Of a stretch of DNA of 64,000 nt, positions 22,675 to 36,027 are shown in pieces. The DNA is taken from contig NC_088309.1 of NCBI RefSeq assembly GCF_910592395.1, positions 436,501-500,500 of the forward strand. Reading direction: 5' to 3'. The notes below the pieces were generated by a model. That model ran no database searches, was not told where the DNA came from, and worked only from the letters and a program-made list of their open reading frames with translations. This DNA comes from Lineus longissimus. Taxonomy: Eukaryota; Nemertea; Pilidiophora; Heteronemertea; Lineidae. Each line of letters opens with the position of its first letter. Position 1 is the stretch's first letter. Both the position numbers and the translations under genes were made by a program.

Positions 22675-25600
22675 AATTTAGTCTGAAATGAAAAATCGAG
22701 CCCAGATGAGATTAAAAGGTGCAGTGGTATGATCACAAATTATGTTGACCCACGAGCAGAAGTGAATAAAGTGCAGTACTTAGTAACGTGTGCGTCTAGG
22801 ATCCGGAAGTTAGTCTGAAAAAGACGCATTTCTTGTTTGAACTATACTTAGATGACTTGGCTTTCTATGAAGGAACGGTAAGCATTGACTGTCACCACTC
22901 GATATACCCAAAACAAAGATAACGAGATCTCCTACAATTAAGCTTGGAACCTTTGCAAACTTGACCACCAGATAATGGACGAAGCCTGATAGCAGTGGAA
23001 TGGCGGTCAAGCGATTTGACTTAATCCTTGATAATCACGATGACAAATTTGCTGCGGTTAATAATGTCAAAATGTCATAACCACCTGATAATCAAATAAA
23101 TTTCAATTCAGGCGCCATCGGCTCAAATGGCTGACTTGTTTTGTTGTCATCAGTCCCTTCGAGTTGGGAATGTATCCAAGACCTATAGGAGTCGTCGGAA
23201 TAAGGGTAACAGTATTCTCTTGGGCCAGCACTGTCTGAGATAAATGATAACATCATCATCGCACAGCGCATACTTATGGGTATAACCGCGACCTCTTTAA
23301 TCATATTCCGAGATGGGCTTATGAGAGATAACAACAGACGATCATTATTTGGTTGCAGAAGTTTATCGTATCGAATCCTGACGGCTCATGGCTGTCAAGA
23401 AGCCGTGAACCAGTAGCTAAAAAGCTTCCCAACTGAACAAATGACATCTCACTTGAGATTCTTTGGAGGTTCTTCCTCCAAGTTCTCCGTTTTTGACCAT
23501 TATTGACGTGGCCATATATAAGAAGAGGTAGAATTCCCATTATCAAGAGGTTTGCAACTTGTCCATGAGGAAATTTTGTGTTTTGGCAAATCGCAGTAAG
23601 CGAAAAGTTTAAAATGGCATCGTGATAGATACCTGGATGCTTTCCCAACGAAATCGATCAGTCGGAGCAAGACATCATTGTTTTTAGAAGCCATTTATAA
23701 GCTCTCAAAGTCGACCGCACCTCCAGATGGTTAAGATCAATTAGTCGGTTTGGTTTACACAGACAATTGTACCTTCTGTTGCTGGAAGTGACATGCTATT
23801 TACCTAAGACCGACTGAGGTTATTTGTCTGACGTGTGAACAAATACCAAGGGATCACTACGCCGTCCACACATCAGCAAGCTCATCTCAATGACACTGGG
23901 AATGACCTTCAACAAATAGAACAATTCAATTAAGACGCTGCAAGCAGCAGTGCTGTTGGCGATGAGAACGATAGTGATGACAGTGAAATTAATGGCCAAA
24001 CTCTCTATAGTCAGACAATGATGCATGACTGTAATAGGATGATTGTGTAAGGGACAATGCCCACGGCCACTTGGTTACTATAAGCGTGTAGCGATCAGTC
24101 CGAGTACTTTCACGTGACGTCATCACCTGCCATGCTGGAGTGACAGACAAAAGATAGCAAGCCCAAATGACCATCATAGATAGCGTTTGATTGAATGAAG
24201 TCAGGCACGACAAGTCATTGTTCTGCCCTTCAGCCTGGCTGACCGTGAAAACACTACTAAGTATATGGGCTATACTGCCTTGACTGTTCCATTGGGATTG
24301 AACAGCTTTTTATGATACTTCTAACTATTCAAAGACGAACCTAAGCTAGTTATTGCTTTGTGCAAGCTACGTGCTGCCAGTTATATAAAACAGACAGATT
24401 CTTTCTGTTTCGTCCCTTTATTTGAAGGATCTTGCTTGTTTTTTCGTTCCTCCTGATATGTAGAATTCGACCTAATGAATCTAAACATACGTTCAAATAT
24501 TGTATCTTTGAATCAATTTCGATATAACTGCGGATTATGACGTCATTTAAACTTACCAATCAATTCGAAAGATGTTTATCGGGTATTCGTAATGTCTTTC
24601 CATGCATTGGAATCCCACAATCTCCACATCTCTCATACTCCAAGCCACAAAATCAATATGCGAATAAATGTCGGACAAAGATATATCAAGTTGTACTCCC
24701 AGGGCCATCAATATCATTCATGATTCTTGAGATTAAACATCCGATTAAAGATTTCATTTCAGCTATGATAATAAAATGTATATATCATTTGGGCTGGGTA
24801 ACTAGGCAGAGACAACATATATCATGCAAGGCGGAATGGAATGTTCGTTGGTTGAAATACAAAGTGGACACAAGTTTTGACTGAACTAGTTCGTATATTT
24901 CGTGACGGCCCCTTCATAAGGATTGCGAAACCCGGAGGAAAAGCAACGAACCTTCGGCTCATGCCGACAATAATGTATGAAGTTGGATTCACCGACAAAG
25001 TGGAACAAAGTGTTCCGATACCTCCCACTATCTGACTGAGATAATCGTCCGGTCGAGTGCAAATGACATCCGAAATTTCCAAAACCACGATAATAGCTGC
25101 ACGTCACTGGTCATAGGTCCGACAGTAAAATCGTCCATCCGACAAACCACTGGGAATGGTCAATACGAGAAAACCGATGGACCCATCATCCAATACAATA
25201 TACGAGTGTTGTCAGGCGCACCTGTTGCTGCCAGTTTCCCGTCAGTGACGTCACTGTGCACGTACCGATGCAGATGGTACATTTCGTTTGGCATTTTAAA
25301 AAACCCGACATGGTATAAACCGAATGAATCCATTATTTTTAGAAATGAATGTCTTTTTTATAAGACGATTGATAAGGTGTACTGGTGTAAGGTGTATTTT
25401 CCTACTTTTCATTGGACAACAGGTGCTGTACATCTGTGCTTAGGTAAACAAAATTTATAGGACTGGCACCGCGAACAGAGCTATCATTCAGTTTCGCGCC
25501 AAAGAACCTGCCAATATTAGCTGTATATCATAAACGATTTTGAATGATAATAATGATATATGGATTTCATCAGCAAATCGTTTGAAACAGCTGTTAAACC

Positions 25601-26147
25601 ACTTTTTCTGCTTTGCTTCAAAGGGTATTGACTCATGTCTGTAACTTGAATAGACCCCGCTGTGAACATGAGGTATCAGGATGTACGTCGCGATCCAAAT
25701 AAACTGGTCCGTCATGAAATGAATTCATTATTGGAAACGCACTATTTTTCATTACGTTCATAACCACGTTTGCCCTATTTCCTATTCAGTTCGGAAACTG
25801 AAATCTATAACTGCAATAAAGTGTCTATTGGATGTTCAACTGCGCGTATGATTGAGTAATCGAGAAACACGATTGGGTTTGGTGATGAGCTGGGGCAGGT
25901 GGTGACAATCTCACAACACCGTATTCGTTACAAGCTCAATTGCACCGGTCCACTTCATCGATTCGACCACCATCAGAATCGCCTAACCGACAAACACAAC
26001 ATTCGTTGGACAATGTCTTGTCAATTTACATCTCACGGCTGGCCGAATAGAGACAATGGTTCATTCACCAACGTGGGATTGTTTGGCGAATGGGTTTGAC
26101 GGTGTGAGGTTTATGGTTGTTCAGTCCTCATTTCCGTGTTTCCTTCC
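22675..26147. other. Intergenic, mostly unexplained
   Basis: No gene with a complete model was found. Several 60-110 codon open frames occur, as expected by chance in AT-rich DNA. The one with some family resemblance is listed separately at 24890-25110. Confidence 0.5.
24890..25110 (-). pseudogene. Possible relic of the last helix of a rhodopsin-type receptor
   Basis: The reverse strand reads AAIIVVLEISDVIC, then GGIGTLCSTLSVNPTSYIIV and GMSRRF. This resembles helix 7 of class A receptors: a polar start, then small residues, then NPxxY followed by an F about ten residues later. Upstream in the same frame, GFLVLTIPSGLSDGRFYC precedes a stop codon and could be a decayed loop region. There is no CWxP motif, no DRY in the right place, and no splice-compatible upstream exons were found. 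Chance similarity is quite possible. Confidence 0.2.
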
Positions 26148-26430
26148 AGCACACTGCATGTTGGTCATCTGGCCAGAGACCACCAGTCGGACCCCTTGTA
26201 GGCCGGCCTGACCCGTCCAGCACACTGCATGTTGGTCATCTGGCCAGAGACCACCAGTCGGACCCCTTGTAGGCCGGCCTGACCCGTCCAGCACATTGCA
26301 TGTTGGTCATCTGGCCAGAGACCACCAGTCGGACCCCTTGTAGGCCGGCCTGACCCGTCCAGCACACTGCATGTCGGTCATCTGGCCAGAGACCACCAGT
26401 CCGACCACCTGTAGGCCGGCCGGACCAGTC
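26148..26430. repeat. 71-bp minisatellite, four copies
   Basis: Four direct copies of a GC-rich 71-bp unit (agcacactgcatgttggtc ... ggccggcctgacccgtcc). The first three are nearly identical and the last diverged (ccgaccacctg, ggaccagtcc). Open reading across it is a consequence of the repeat. Confidence 0.95.
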
Positions 26431-26603
26431 CCACGATAGCCATCCTGAGACTCAGTAGTGTAATCAAAAACCTGAGTCTCAGGGACGCAGTGGCCTCAGG
26501 TCGGTGTGAAAAACACATTTCTCATCTGCAAGCTTTTGAAGCTTGAAGCCTTTGAACAGACGCTTGTCATCATGTTGATCCACCGCAACAGAATGAATCC
26601 GCT

Positions 26604-27455
26604 TATGGCAAGCCAAAGCGGAATTTATTCAAGACTTTAGAATTACCATTCAAGAAGTTAAATATAAGTTCAAGAAGGAAATATATGTTCAAGACTAAAA
26701 TATGTTCAACCTTGAATCAAATGTTTTCAACCTTGAATAAAATATGTTCAACCTTGAATAAAATATGTTCAACCTTGAATAAAATATGTCCAACCTTGAA
26801 CAAAATATATTCAACCTTGAACAAAATATATTCAAGACTCACGTGACCATATTCAAGACGCACGTGACCACAAAATTGATGACGTAGAGCGTAGAATCTG
26901 TGGTACTTCCGATGCGTTCTGTTTCACGACAGGCATTGCGCATTTTGAACCTATAATTTGCCTGATATGTCTGTGAAACATGTATCGACTCTGACATTCA
27001 CTCGGCATCCATGTCATGATGTGTAGGATTACAGTACATGTCAGGTGTAGGCGGCTAGGTACGTGTACAACCATGTGTCAAAACCTCGTGCGAACAATTC
27101 GAGCTCCGAAACGCAACACAAGTACCATGGGTTCGGGAAAGTCCGGACGCGGGTTCGGGAAAGTCCGTAAAGCATCAAAACATGAGCAACTACGTCATCA
27201 ATTTTTGTGGTCACGTGCGTCTTGAATATGGTCACGTGAGTCTTGAATATATTTTGTTCAAGGTTGAATATATTTTGTTCAAGGTTGAATATATTTTGTT
27301 CAAGGTTGACAATATTTGATTCAAGGTTGACAATATTTGATTCAAGGTTGACAATATTTGATTCAGGATTGAACATATTTTGGTCTTGAACATATATTTA
27401 ACTTCTTGAATAGTAATTCCACGGTCTTGAATAAATTCCGCTTTGGCTTGCCATA
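26604..27455. mobile_element. 852-bp fold-back element with 6-bp target duplication
   Basis: 26604-26890 and 27188-27455 are inverted copies. Outer ends are tatggcaagccaaagcgga and its complement. Most of each arm is a tandem array of a unit of about 20 bp (ttcaaccttgaataaaatat and variants). Direct copies of TCCGCT flank the element at 26598-26603 and 27456-27461. The 300-bp centre has no coding potential that I recognise but contains ggttcgggaaagtccg twice (27129 and 27152). The whole could fold into one very long hairpin. Confidence 0.85.
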
Positions 27456-30400
27456 TCCGCTGCCATTGAAATTCGATTACACTCGCCATGAAATTGGAAA
27501 AACGTCAAGATCGGAGAAAGTTCTTAATGCGGTTTCTTTGTCTGCATGTCATACGAAAAAAAATGTTCTCCAGTATTTGGTATTGTCAGATATTCACTTA
27601 GAAAGTATATATGGATCACCAAGTCGTTCAAATGAGAAGTTCTATTAACCCGTACTGCACTGGTACATCGGCGTCTTTAGGAGACTTACTAGAAATAGGG
27701 TCAACCTGGCTGGTGTCCCTTTAATAAACCAGTGCCAGTGTTCAGATGTGATGGATGGAATGTCCCCCTCTGAGCAGACCTTGCCAATTGATTCCCTCGC
27801 GGCCATTAAAAGAGAGCAGTCCACGGCAAACACGCCCCACGGTCAGATTACTGTGATTATATGTCACACACCTGCACTCAAGGGAGGCCACAGTTCCTGC
27901 CAACCGCTCATAAAACACACGAAAAACCCATTCACTTGTTCATCGATGTGATCGCCCATTAGTCCTGCCCGGCAATGCTAGAAATGAACTGTTGACTCTG
28001 ACGGAAATCAATTAGCGAGCTTGTTGATTGGATTGGATGTGGACGGCGCGTGTAATTAGAGGCGCTCTCGTCTGCTCTTATTCGACTCCAATCAAACTTG
28101 GAAAAGAAGGCGAAAAAATGCAATTGCCGAGTACGTTTTGGGATTTTCTACGAGAATATAAGCCTACCTATTCAGAGTAAACCTGCAGTTTGCTTTGAGT
28201 CTGATGGCAGGATATGGCGTGACGCAATACAGGCTGCTTATTGGTCAATCAGAGGTTCCCCTGCCATCGTTAAAATGATAAAACTGAACTAAACCTATGG
28301 CAGGATTGGTAAGGTTTCCGATCAATCTCGATTTTGGGAAAGAGGAACGTTGAATACGTTTTATTGACCCCAAGGCTCTGGAAAAGCGACACCAGGCGAC
28401 TGATAGGTACCCCCAACTTCACCTGCGTCCATTGACAAGAACTGAAAACACCCTCTTGAACTCGATCACCGTATGAGCCAATCTGGCAGATATATCGTCG
28501 GCGCGTTATCCTAAACATTTCAGTGAGAAGAAACATGATTGATTACGAAAACTAATAAAACGCAAGAAAAGAACCTGTCAAAATTAAACAAATTCAGTTG
28601 AAACAGAATCTTTTCTGTCGTAAAATGCATTTGAGGGTGTGTAGCGGAAGAGCGGAGCGTGGTGTTCTTTGCCGGGTTTGACACTTATACGAACACGATC
28701 CCGTCCAATCTTCGTCTTGTACTGAAGCTGCCAATGGCACATCATCACAGAGACCCCGCCGGTCAAATGATATTTGGAAAGATACATTGTCCTTCTGGCC
28801 ACAGGAAGAAGTTATTACTTCTCCAGTGATGATTCAATAACCCATCAGCCGAATTACCTTCGAGACTGTTATTGCCATATTCCTATTTTGGATTGCCGGT
28901 GCTGTTTGGAAGTTATTGCTCCTACCAAAAGTGAAAAGGGCAATGGGAACACGATGTTGATTAGTTACTGATACAACCTGAAAGGAAGTCCTCTGATGAT
29001 AACATGCGTTGTGATTGGCAAAATTCTAATGTCTACACCGGTGACGCAGAATTCAACATTTCTGATTTGTCAAAGCGTTTTGTCAGACTGCAGTACATGC
29101 TTTCAGAAATCACGGATGGACGATTGTACTGACATTGATGCAAACGATAGAAACATTCATCAACTCATCCGAAAGAAAGCAGACGATAGTTGGTACGAAA
29201 TCAAAGCAGTTATACGGTCTGCTTTATGCAATTTAGGAAGAAAACCAACGACACTGTAACGGAACAAACGTAAAGTAGAAGGTTACCGAATCGTAAACAA
29301 ACTCCATCAAATTGCTTCCAATGGCTGTGTTCATGGAAATTGCGCTTCAAGTGCTGGCATTGTTGGAGCATTAGCCCCCTGAGCGGTGTCATGGGAACAT
29401 GATGAATAGAGGCTGATGGCACACTCGGACTAAGGTAAATTAAACTAGATGATTGAACGGATTTAGATTATCATTCGCGTTCAATTACATGTTTATTCAA
29501 TTGAATTATTCATTCTCGAACATTGAAAAACATTGAAAAATGAGGAACTGCGCGGCAAGTTTGGCGGAGTCGATGATGCGGCATGTCCCCTAATGGAGTC
29601 TTTCAGCGAGCTGGAGCAGCAAAATAATGGGGACACTTAACAGAGAAGGCCTATGCTAGAAGTCTGTGATATTATCACGGAATGCGTAGGCGGATAGAGC
29701 CTGTCTTATCACATCGCCACAGATGCCTGCGCCCACCTCCGCAGAGGTATCACCTCCCCTCGCCAAACAATGCTCCGAGTCGCTTCTCTCGCCAATATCG
29801 CACTGACAGATCTCCAAAAGAAATCCAATAAAACTGTTGATTTCCAATGGGTTTTTGCGACTTTTGACGATTAATATCAGGCAATTGCGCACCTGACTAT
29901 CCAGGGTATACCGGTTTTTAAACACTCACGCACCTTTTCATATCGGCTTCACATTGGCGACATTAAAATGTGCACTCATGCAACATAAATACCAAAGGAC
30001 GCGTGAATTGGAGCGGTGTTCCTGTCTGTATAGCATGGTGGTATGCTTGTGATGCGTTTGTCCATGGTGATAATGGCTGTGGTGAATCACAAAACGGCCA
30101 CTGAATTTAATCCTTGAAATCATGAAACAAAATGGCGGCCAACACCTGGCATCCATCTTTGTTTTTACAACACGTGACGCTCGGGACCTAGGACGCTGGT
30201 GCACGTGTAGATTTATTATTTTATGATTGAGCAGCTCGAAAGTATTTCTGTAAGAAACCCCTAGGAGATGATATGACTTTTTTATTCATTGTCTATGATT
30301 GCTGCAACTGTTTAAATATTAATGCTTCAAAAATCATCAATATTTTACAAGTTGCATCCCCTGGAGTGACTGTGATAATATTTGATATTCGAACCAGCTG

Positions 30401-31532
30401 CATTTGTTGGTATCTCTGTGGGGAGTCGCTTTCATTAAAATCTTCGTTTGGGGAATCGTAATGCCTTAGTTTGATGCCAGAAAAGGACAGTAATCAACTG
30501 ACGAAGCTGAAATCAGGACTGCATCATTGTTTGCATCATTCGCATCTTTCGCATTCAGCGCAGCGAAAGCCATATAGTTCCTTTTGTCAGCAGTAAGACC
30601 AAGCAAAGCTGTAATTACAAGTATGTTACACAGAGGAATAATACATCATTCTCTCTGGTCCCAGAGCGATGACGGTTTTCAGAAAACGACTCCGGTGTAT
30701 CCGTTTCTGAGTGTTTTCTCTCGTTGGTTGAGAAAGCTGATAGGCAGGCCATGTGTTTTTTGTTTGTATTATACGTGACACGGACTAAAATATGGGGAAC
30801 AACCACAGAGTTACACCGGGTTTCAGAATCCGTATTTTGGGCACTTGTGACAGCCAGCTTTGTCTCCTCCTGATAGAAACAGGCGAATTGGAACCCCGGA
30901 TTGGACCACACGATCAATATGACCAGTGTCAATCTTCAGTATGCCTCTATTATGTCGTATGATTATGATTCGTGTCGGATGTTCTACCCTCGGGATGGAA
31001 AAACGAGAGGCTGCCCATTACTTTATTAGCCCAGGCTGCCATCTGACCACAAAAAGAAAGCTGAAAATGTCTCAGTGGTCGTAGGAGCTTGAAAGCAACC
31101 GCTTACAACTCTGATGGATGACTGGTCACTGCCAACCAAATGTATATTTATGTCCAACATTGGCCGCACGTTAGGCCAATTCCAGCCTGCCTGGCTAAGT
31201 ACGCCCATCTATCATATAACGGACTTTTACTGAAGGGTTGAGGGTGAAACAGGAGGTCAGCTTGAACGGAGCGGGAAACGAGAAAGATTCGACTCTCGTA
31301 TGCACAATCAAACTGGTAAAGCTTCGCCTAGGTTCAATGTATGATTTCTGGCGCTGCAACAGACTACCTTTCTGTGTTTCTACGACTTTAACATATTTTG
31401 TTGCCAAAAGAAGTGAACACGTCTTCCGCAACTGGGATTCGAGTTATGGACTCGGCAAGGCACTTCATTCGTCGTCCTGATTATAATTAAACGTCGCCTT
31501 CCAGGGAGAGAAGACGCCAATCCGCCCGGAAT

Positions 31533-31845
31533 CAATAGGGAGCTTTCACAATTCCCCGAAACGTCAACGCCAATTCTTCTATCTCTTCATCATGATCTCG
31601 AACAAAATGAGATAGGCGTTCACGTTGACGTTCAGGGATTTGCGAAAACTCCCCATTGCAGCACGTGGACAGATGTTTTGGTACCGAGGGCATATTGAAC
31701 CACTCGTCGCGACCCATTAATTCCCACTCTGTCAACTGAAGCATTGTTTCTCGAAGCATAATCTCTGCTAATCCTCTTTCCAATAGCGAATCAAACAAAA
31801 GCAGAGAATCATGCAGGCTAATAATACCTCGAGGATTAGCTCATT
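31533..31845 (-). CDS. Unrecognised open frame, possible exon
   Basis: An uninterrupted reverse-strand frame of about 100 codons, bounded upstream by an in-frame TGA, has a protein-like composition: LLERGLAEIMLRETMLQL, TEWELMGRDEWFNMP, QIPERQRERLSHFVRD and EEIEELALTFRGIVKAPY. It predicts amphipathic helices with few low-complexity residues. I do not recognise a family. It could be a lone exon of a gene with tiny exons, a degraded transposon ORF, or chance. No flanking splice partners were identified. Confidence 0.2.
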
Positions 31846-34800
31846 GTAGCAATTTTTTCATTAACCATGAATGAAATGTATTGTGGCTCGGCGACTGCAT
31901 TGATTTGCATTAACAGTAGACAATGACACGCAACGGTTCAACAGTGTTCAATAAAGACATCAAATATCCCCAATACTGGCCCTTTCGCTGCCAACTGGTG
32001 TGACTGTGGTCGAACAAGGCCTTGTGATATCGCTGATGTCCCAAAATGGCTTGAATGGACAGAGTAACCGGTGACAATGATTGCCTGTCTCCGCAAATAA
32101 CTCGTTATTTGTGGCAGCCGGGCTTCATCTCGTCGCAGTTCTTCACAGCTGTCCGGCTGCTGGGGGTTAGAAATAAATCAAAAAAGCACATGTACTATTA
32201 CAATAGTCATTCGTCGTCATCATCAGAGATGTCGAAATTGAACAAGACGTGAAAGTTCTTCTTCCCTGTTGACATCCATCCTGAGAACCTCCGGTGCAAG
32301 GTTAGGAGCATGCAATCGGCCCTATATTCGAGGATGGTAGACACCAGGAGACCTTGCTCCCCACTCGCCGGACCATTACAAAATGCATTTCCGTATTTCT
32401 CGCAAACGACATCCCCACTTGTTGCAACGTCCAATCAAGCGTTTCTCCAACCCAAGCCGCGTCCTTTGCGTCATGTCACCTTAATGTTACCTAGGTAACG
32501 GACATGTTAGGTTCATTTTATCTGGTAATCGAAAGCTATTGTTTTGAATAAATGATTATTGAGGCGCAATGTTGACCAGAGAAAACATGCTTGTCATTAG
32601 TGATCATAGCGGGAAACCCTTTTTTTAAATAAACTTATTTTTCCAGTGTTGCGAGTTTGCCAGTGCATGGAGACTAATTATTAAATGTATGAATATAGAG
32701 ACCAATCACAGGCAAATAGTTCAACTGCATTGTGTAATGAACTCAAACAATGACTGTGACAAGAGCCGCTAATTCGCAGCGTAAATCGCAATGTTCGGTG
32801 TGCTTGGCTGCATGAATTCTGACGGCCGTTTTGACTCCTGTATTTTGCCAGAGGAGAAATAATCCAGACATGCAAGGTGGCTATTTCCTCATATAGAATA
32901 CTTAAGAAGCCATTCACCCTGGTGGAGAAGGAACCATTAGCTTGTTCCATCGACAGCAACTGTGTAAATATATGATTCTTGCAAAACAAGGACTTGGTCT
33001 AACTCAGTCGGAGTGGGAAACGCGGCTGAGGCGTTTGCAGAATGCAGTTTTGCGTGCGGCAAGCAATGTTTCTCGTCCGAGAAAACCATGGAGCCATGGA
33101 CTAAACTCGGCGTTCAATGTGACTCTCGAGTCCTTGTAGTCTAATGTCAGATTAGATAAAGCCAATTACGAAGTCAAGATTTGGCGCTAATAAAACCGAA
33201 GAGTCAAGAGACACGCGATTTTCGAATAAGCATCAATTTCAAATAATCGATAATTTTTTGGAGAGAAATATCAGCAAGAAGGTTGTCGGGTTCCTCCTCT
33301 GGGAAATATATCGGTTATACAAGCCGTCAAGAAATGGAGAAAGTCGGGATCTTTAAAAAGACCTGAAATCGCTTGAGAAATGTAACGGTGTCGACAGAGC
33401 TTCTTGTTAAAAATGCCTTTTTCACAAAACCCATTTGGGATATTCATACATCGACAGATCAAGACACCAATGTTTAGTTCAACATGTCAAATAAAGAATG
33501 GAGAGTTTCACAATCTTGTTGCTGTTTTTGCATTTCATCATAAGGGTCCGTTTATAAACCAGGACAACATTTGACATGTCCTTCTGGGGCCAAGTTGTCT
33601 AACAGCTAAAGGGTAACGCAAGGTCAGTGACTTATGAGTATACCCTTGTATCATTCCTTGCATAATATAGTATATGCCTGACCTTGTCATCGTAGCTGTT
33701 ATTATCCCATTGTTTTCCCGCGGCCATTTAGCCTCGGCCAATCTCATCAGTGGCTTTATGACACCGGCAGCGGCGGTAAAGGCGATCGCGGCAGATCCCT
33801 GATGTGTGCGGTCACTTTATCATGGTATTCAGACATTATCGCGGAGCCTTCAAATCCCCAGCCAATCGGCGGAGCACGGCACCACATAAAACATTCACCG
33901 GCTCCTCAATCTCTCTCACTGATGGTTTGACGCCCCTTTAAAACATCACCTCTGCCAACCACTGCCTCCATGATGCACTGATTTGGACTATAAGGGGGAT
34001 TCATTTCTTGTCATTTTCTCATCCGCCCGGTGAGAATGAGAAGTAGATGAGTATGTTACTGGAGGAGATGACATCGCATCGCTATCATCTCGCGGGTGAT
34101 ACCAAGGTATTGGGGCACAATCATGTCAATGCTTGTGAACTATATGTTCCCGCACCGGCAGATTGCATAGTTGGTTTATCAGTCCGCGCATGGCATCTTT
34201 GGGTGTGGCCGAATGAATCTCGTTTGTGGGTGATGAAGAACAGGTCATTTTATATCCTCGATTCATACATCACAGATCTTTTATTGGTCGCGGTCAGTTT
34301 TGAAAAGGTGTCAACTCGTTCACATCCGCTGGAGGTCGCTGTGTACGTTGGAAGGTATGATAGACGCAGGATGATAGATCACCCAAGTGTGGCTTTGTAG
34401 TCCCCTATTCAATACGACTAGTGAATGAGACAAACCTGTCGCATCCTAATGAAGCAGCATTGAATTTGGTTTTGATGCTGTCATCAAAAATGAATATTTG
34501 TGGTGCCATCCGTTTATGATTACCACCGCGTGGAGAGTGACCTCTTATGGAACCATCCAGCCGGGACGTGGGAGGACATCCTGAAATTCAGTGTTTTTTT
34601 CACTCCTACGTCGTACATAAAATGAAATATCGAAAGGCGGAGTAACCCTGATGAAGGGAGGAAGGGTCGACCACCAATCATTCTCCACCAATCATTCTCC
34701 ACCAATCAACTCATGAGCTCTGTAACTTAGCAATTCAATCTCAGCAGGTGGTTACTTTTACCGAAAGAAAGACGTCACAATAGTGCATATCATGAATCGC

Positions 34801-35371
34801 CCATGCATTAAGTGACAAGATATAGAAGTTCGGAAAATACCTAAAGGAAAATGATACAACATTGAATGAAATCATTGACCATTACTCGACCTACCTGCTG
34901 ATGGAAGGAGACTCCGCTCAGCTGAATTTACGAATTCCTCAAAGTTGGGACCAAAAAGATTTCTGCAAACGATCAAAGATAACAACTAATCGTATCCACG
35001 CTTTAAATAATGCAGGGATTGCTCACTTCGCCGGGTAACAGACGCCGCACGAATGTCTCGCAGCATTTCGCGCGTCGACTTGACGCTCCCGATGAGGCAG
35101 GCAACGGAGACACTTACGTTATGTCCTCGCTTGTGAACTCTTTGTTTTATAGAACCTGTCCTTTATTAATGAGATTATTTTAGGTTTAAAATTGTTTCTT
35201 GGCACTGATCTGGCTTCAAGATAGGCTGTTCCACAAGGTCCACCCTGTAGAAATATGGTGCACTACGTTGGGAGAGTACACATCTAGATTAGACAAGAGT
35301 ACGCATAGTGAAGGGGCACGGCACATCCAGCAAAGACTTGGTACACTCTCTGGCAACGTTAGTAGGATGGC

Positions 35372-35557
35372 ATACCGGTGTAATGTTTTTGAGTGTTTCT
35401 GTGTTTGAGTGTTTCCCCTCATTGTTTGGGAACGCTCAAAAATAGGTTGACGAGTTTTTCTGTGTATCCCCCCTATTGAAAAGTCATGGTCTCTCTAGCT
35501 GCCTATTGTTTGGAAACACTGAAACATGGGGAACAACCACAGATGTTACACCGGTAT
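35372..35557. repeat. Small inverted-repeat element (MITE-like)
   Basis: ataccggtgtaa at 35372 is mirrored by ttacaccggtat ending at 35557. Further in, gtgtttc/gaaacac pairs are also inverted. A second partial copy lies at 30790-30823. No target duplication is evident. Confidence 0.45.
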
Positions 35558-36027
35558 ACATCCCTATGACAAATCGAAGGTTTTCAAATATACTCCGGCT
35601 CTCGATATTTTAAACGATTGTATACGATGTAGGAGTATCAAAAACCTGTACCTCAGGATGGTCGATATACCGGTATTGGGTGTATCCATTGATGCCGCCG
35701 AGAACAATAAAGCTCTGCCTCTGCCTCACTGCTGTATGCAGTGTCTTATTTACAGTAGGCCCTACTGCCGCACACGTGTCATAACTTTAGTTTCATGGTT
35801 TCCCGCAAGAAGAATCAAACTCGCCCCGGAACGAAATTAGCGCCTCTAGTGTCAAGATTTGGAATTCTTCAGTCCGTCAGCTGATCCGCCTCTCGGACAG
35901 GCCAAGGCACAATACCACGGCCCGGTCGGATTCAGGCATTGACTTGTGAAATTGATAGTTAGTAGAAAAAAAATAAAGTCGAATATTTTTGTCTTCAAAC
36001 TACATTTTCTCATTGAGTGCTAAAGAT

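Larger units (their letters stand above)
27462..36027. other. Long intergenic interval before PPIL2
   Basis: No complete gene is seen on either strand. It contains the unexplained reverse-strand open frame at 31533-31845 and a small inverted-repeat element at 35372-35557 (separate entries). A segment at 30790-30823 (atggggaacaaccacaga ... gttacaccgg) is a partial copy of the right end of that element. No tRNA, rRNA or microRNA sequence known to me was spotted. Confidence 0.5.

Noticed and set aside
23319-23694. Reverse open frames of 109 and 64 codons with hydrophobic stretches
   Set aside because: They have different frames with no splice link, no motif was recognised, and lengths like these are expected by chance in AT-rich DNA.
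26165-26365. Reverse open frame of 66 codons
   Set aside because: It is a translation of the 71-bp minisatellite.
27041-27489. Two reverse open frames with LESNIVN/LNQIL repeats
   Set aside because: They are translations of the tandem array in the right arm of the fold-back element.
32207-32434. Reverse open frame of 75 codons ending ISDDDDE
   Set aside because: The acidic end comes from a simple cat/cgt repeat, another frame is equally open, and there is no family resemblance or splice context.
34047-34400. Forward open frame of 117 codons
   Set aside because: No recognised motif or flanking exons; likely chance.
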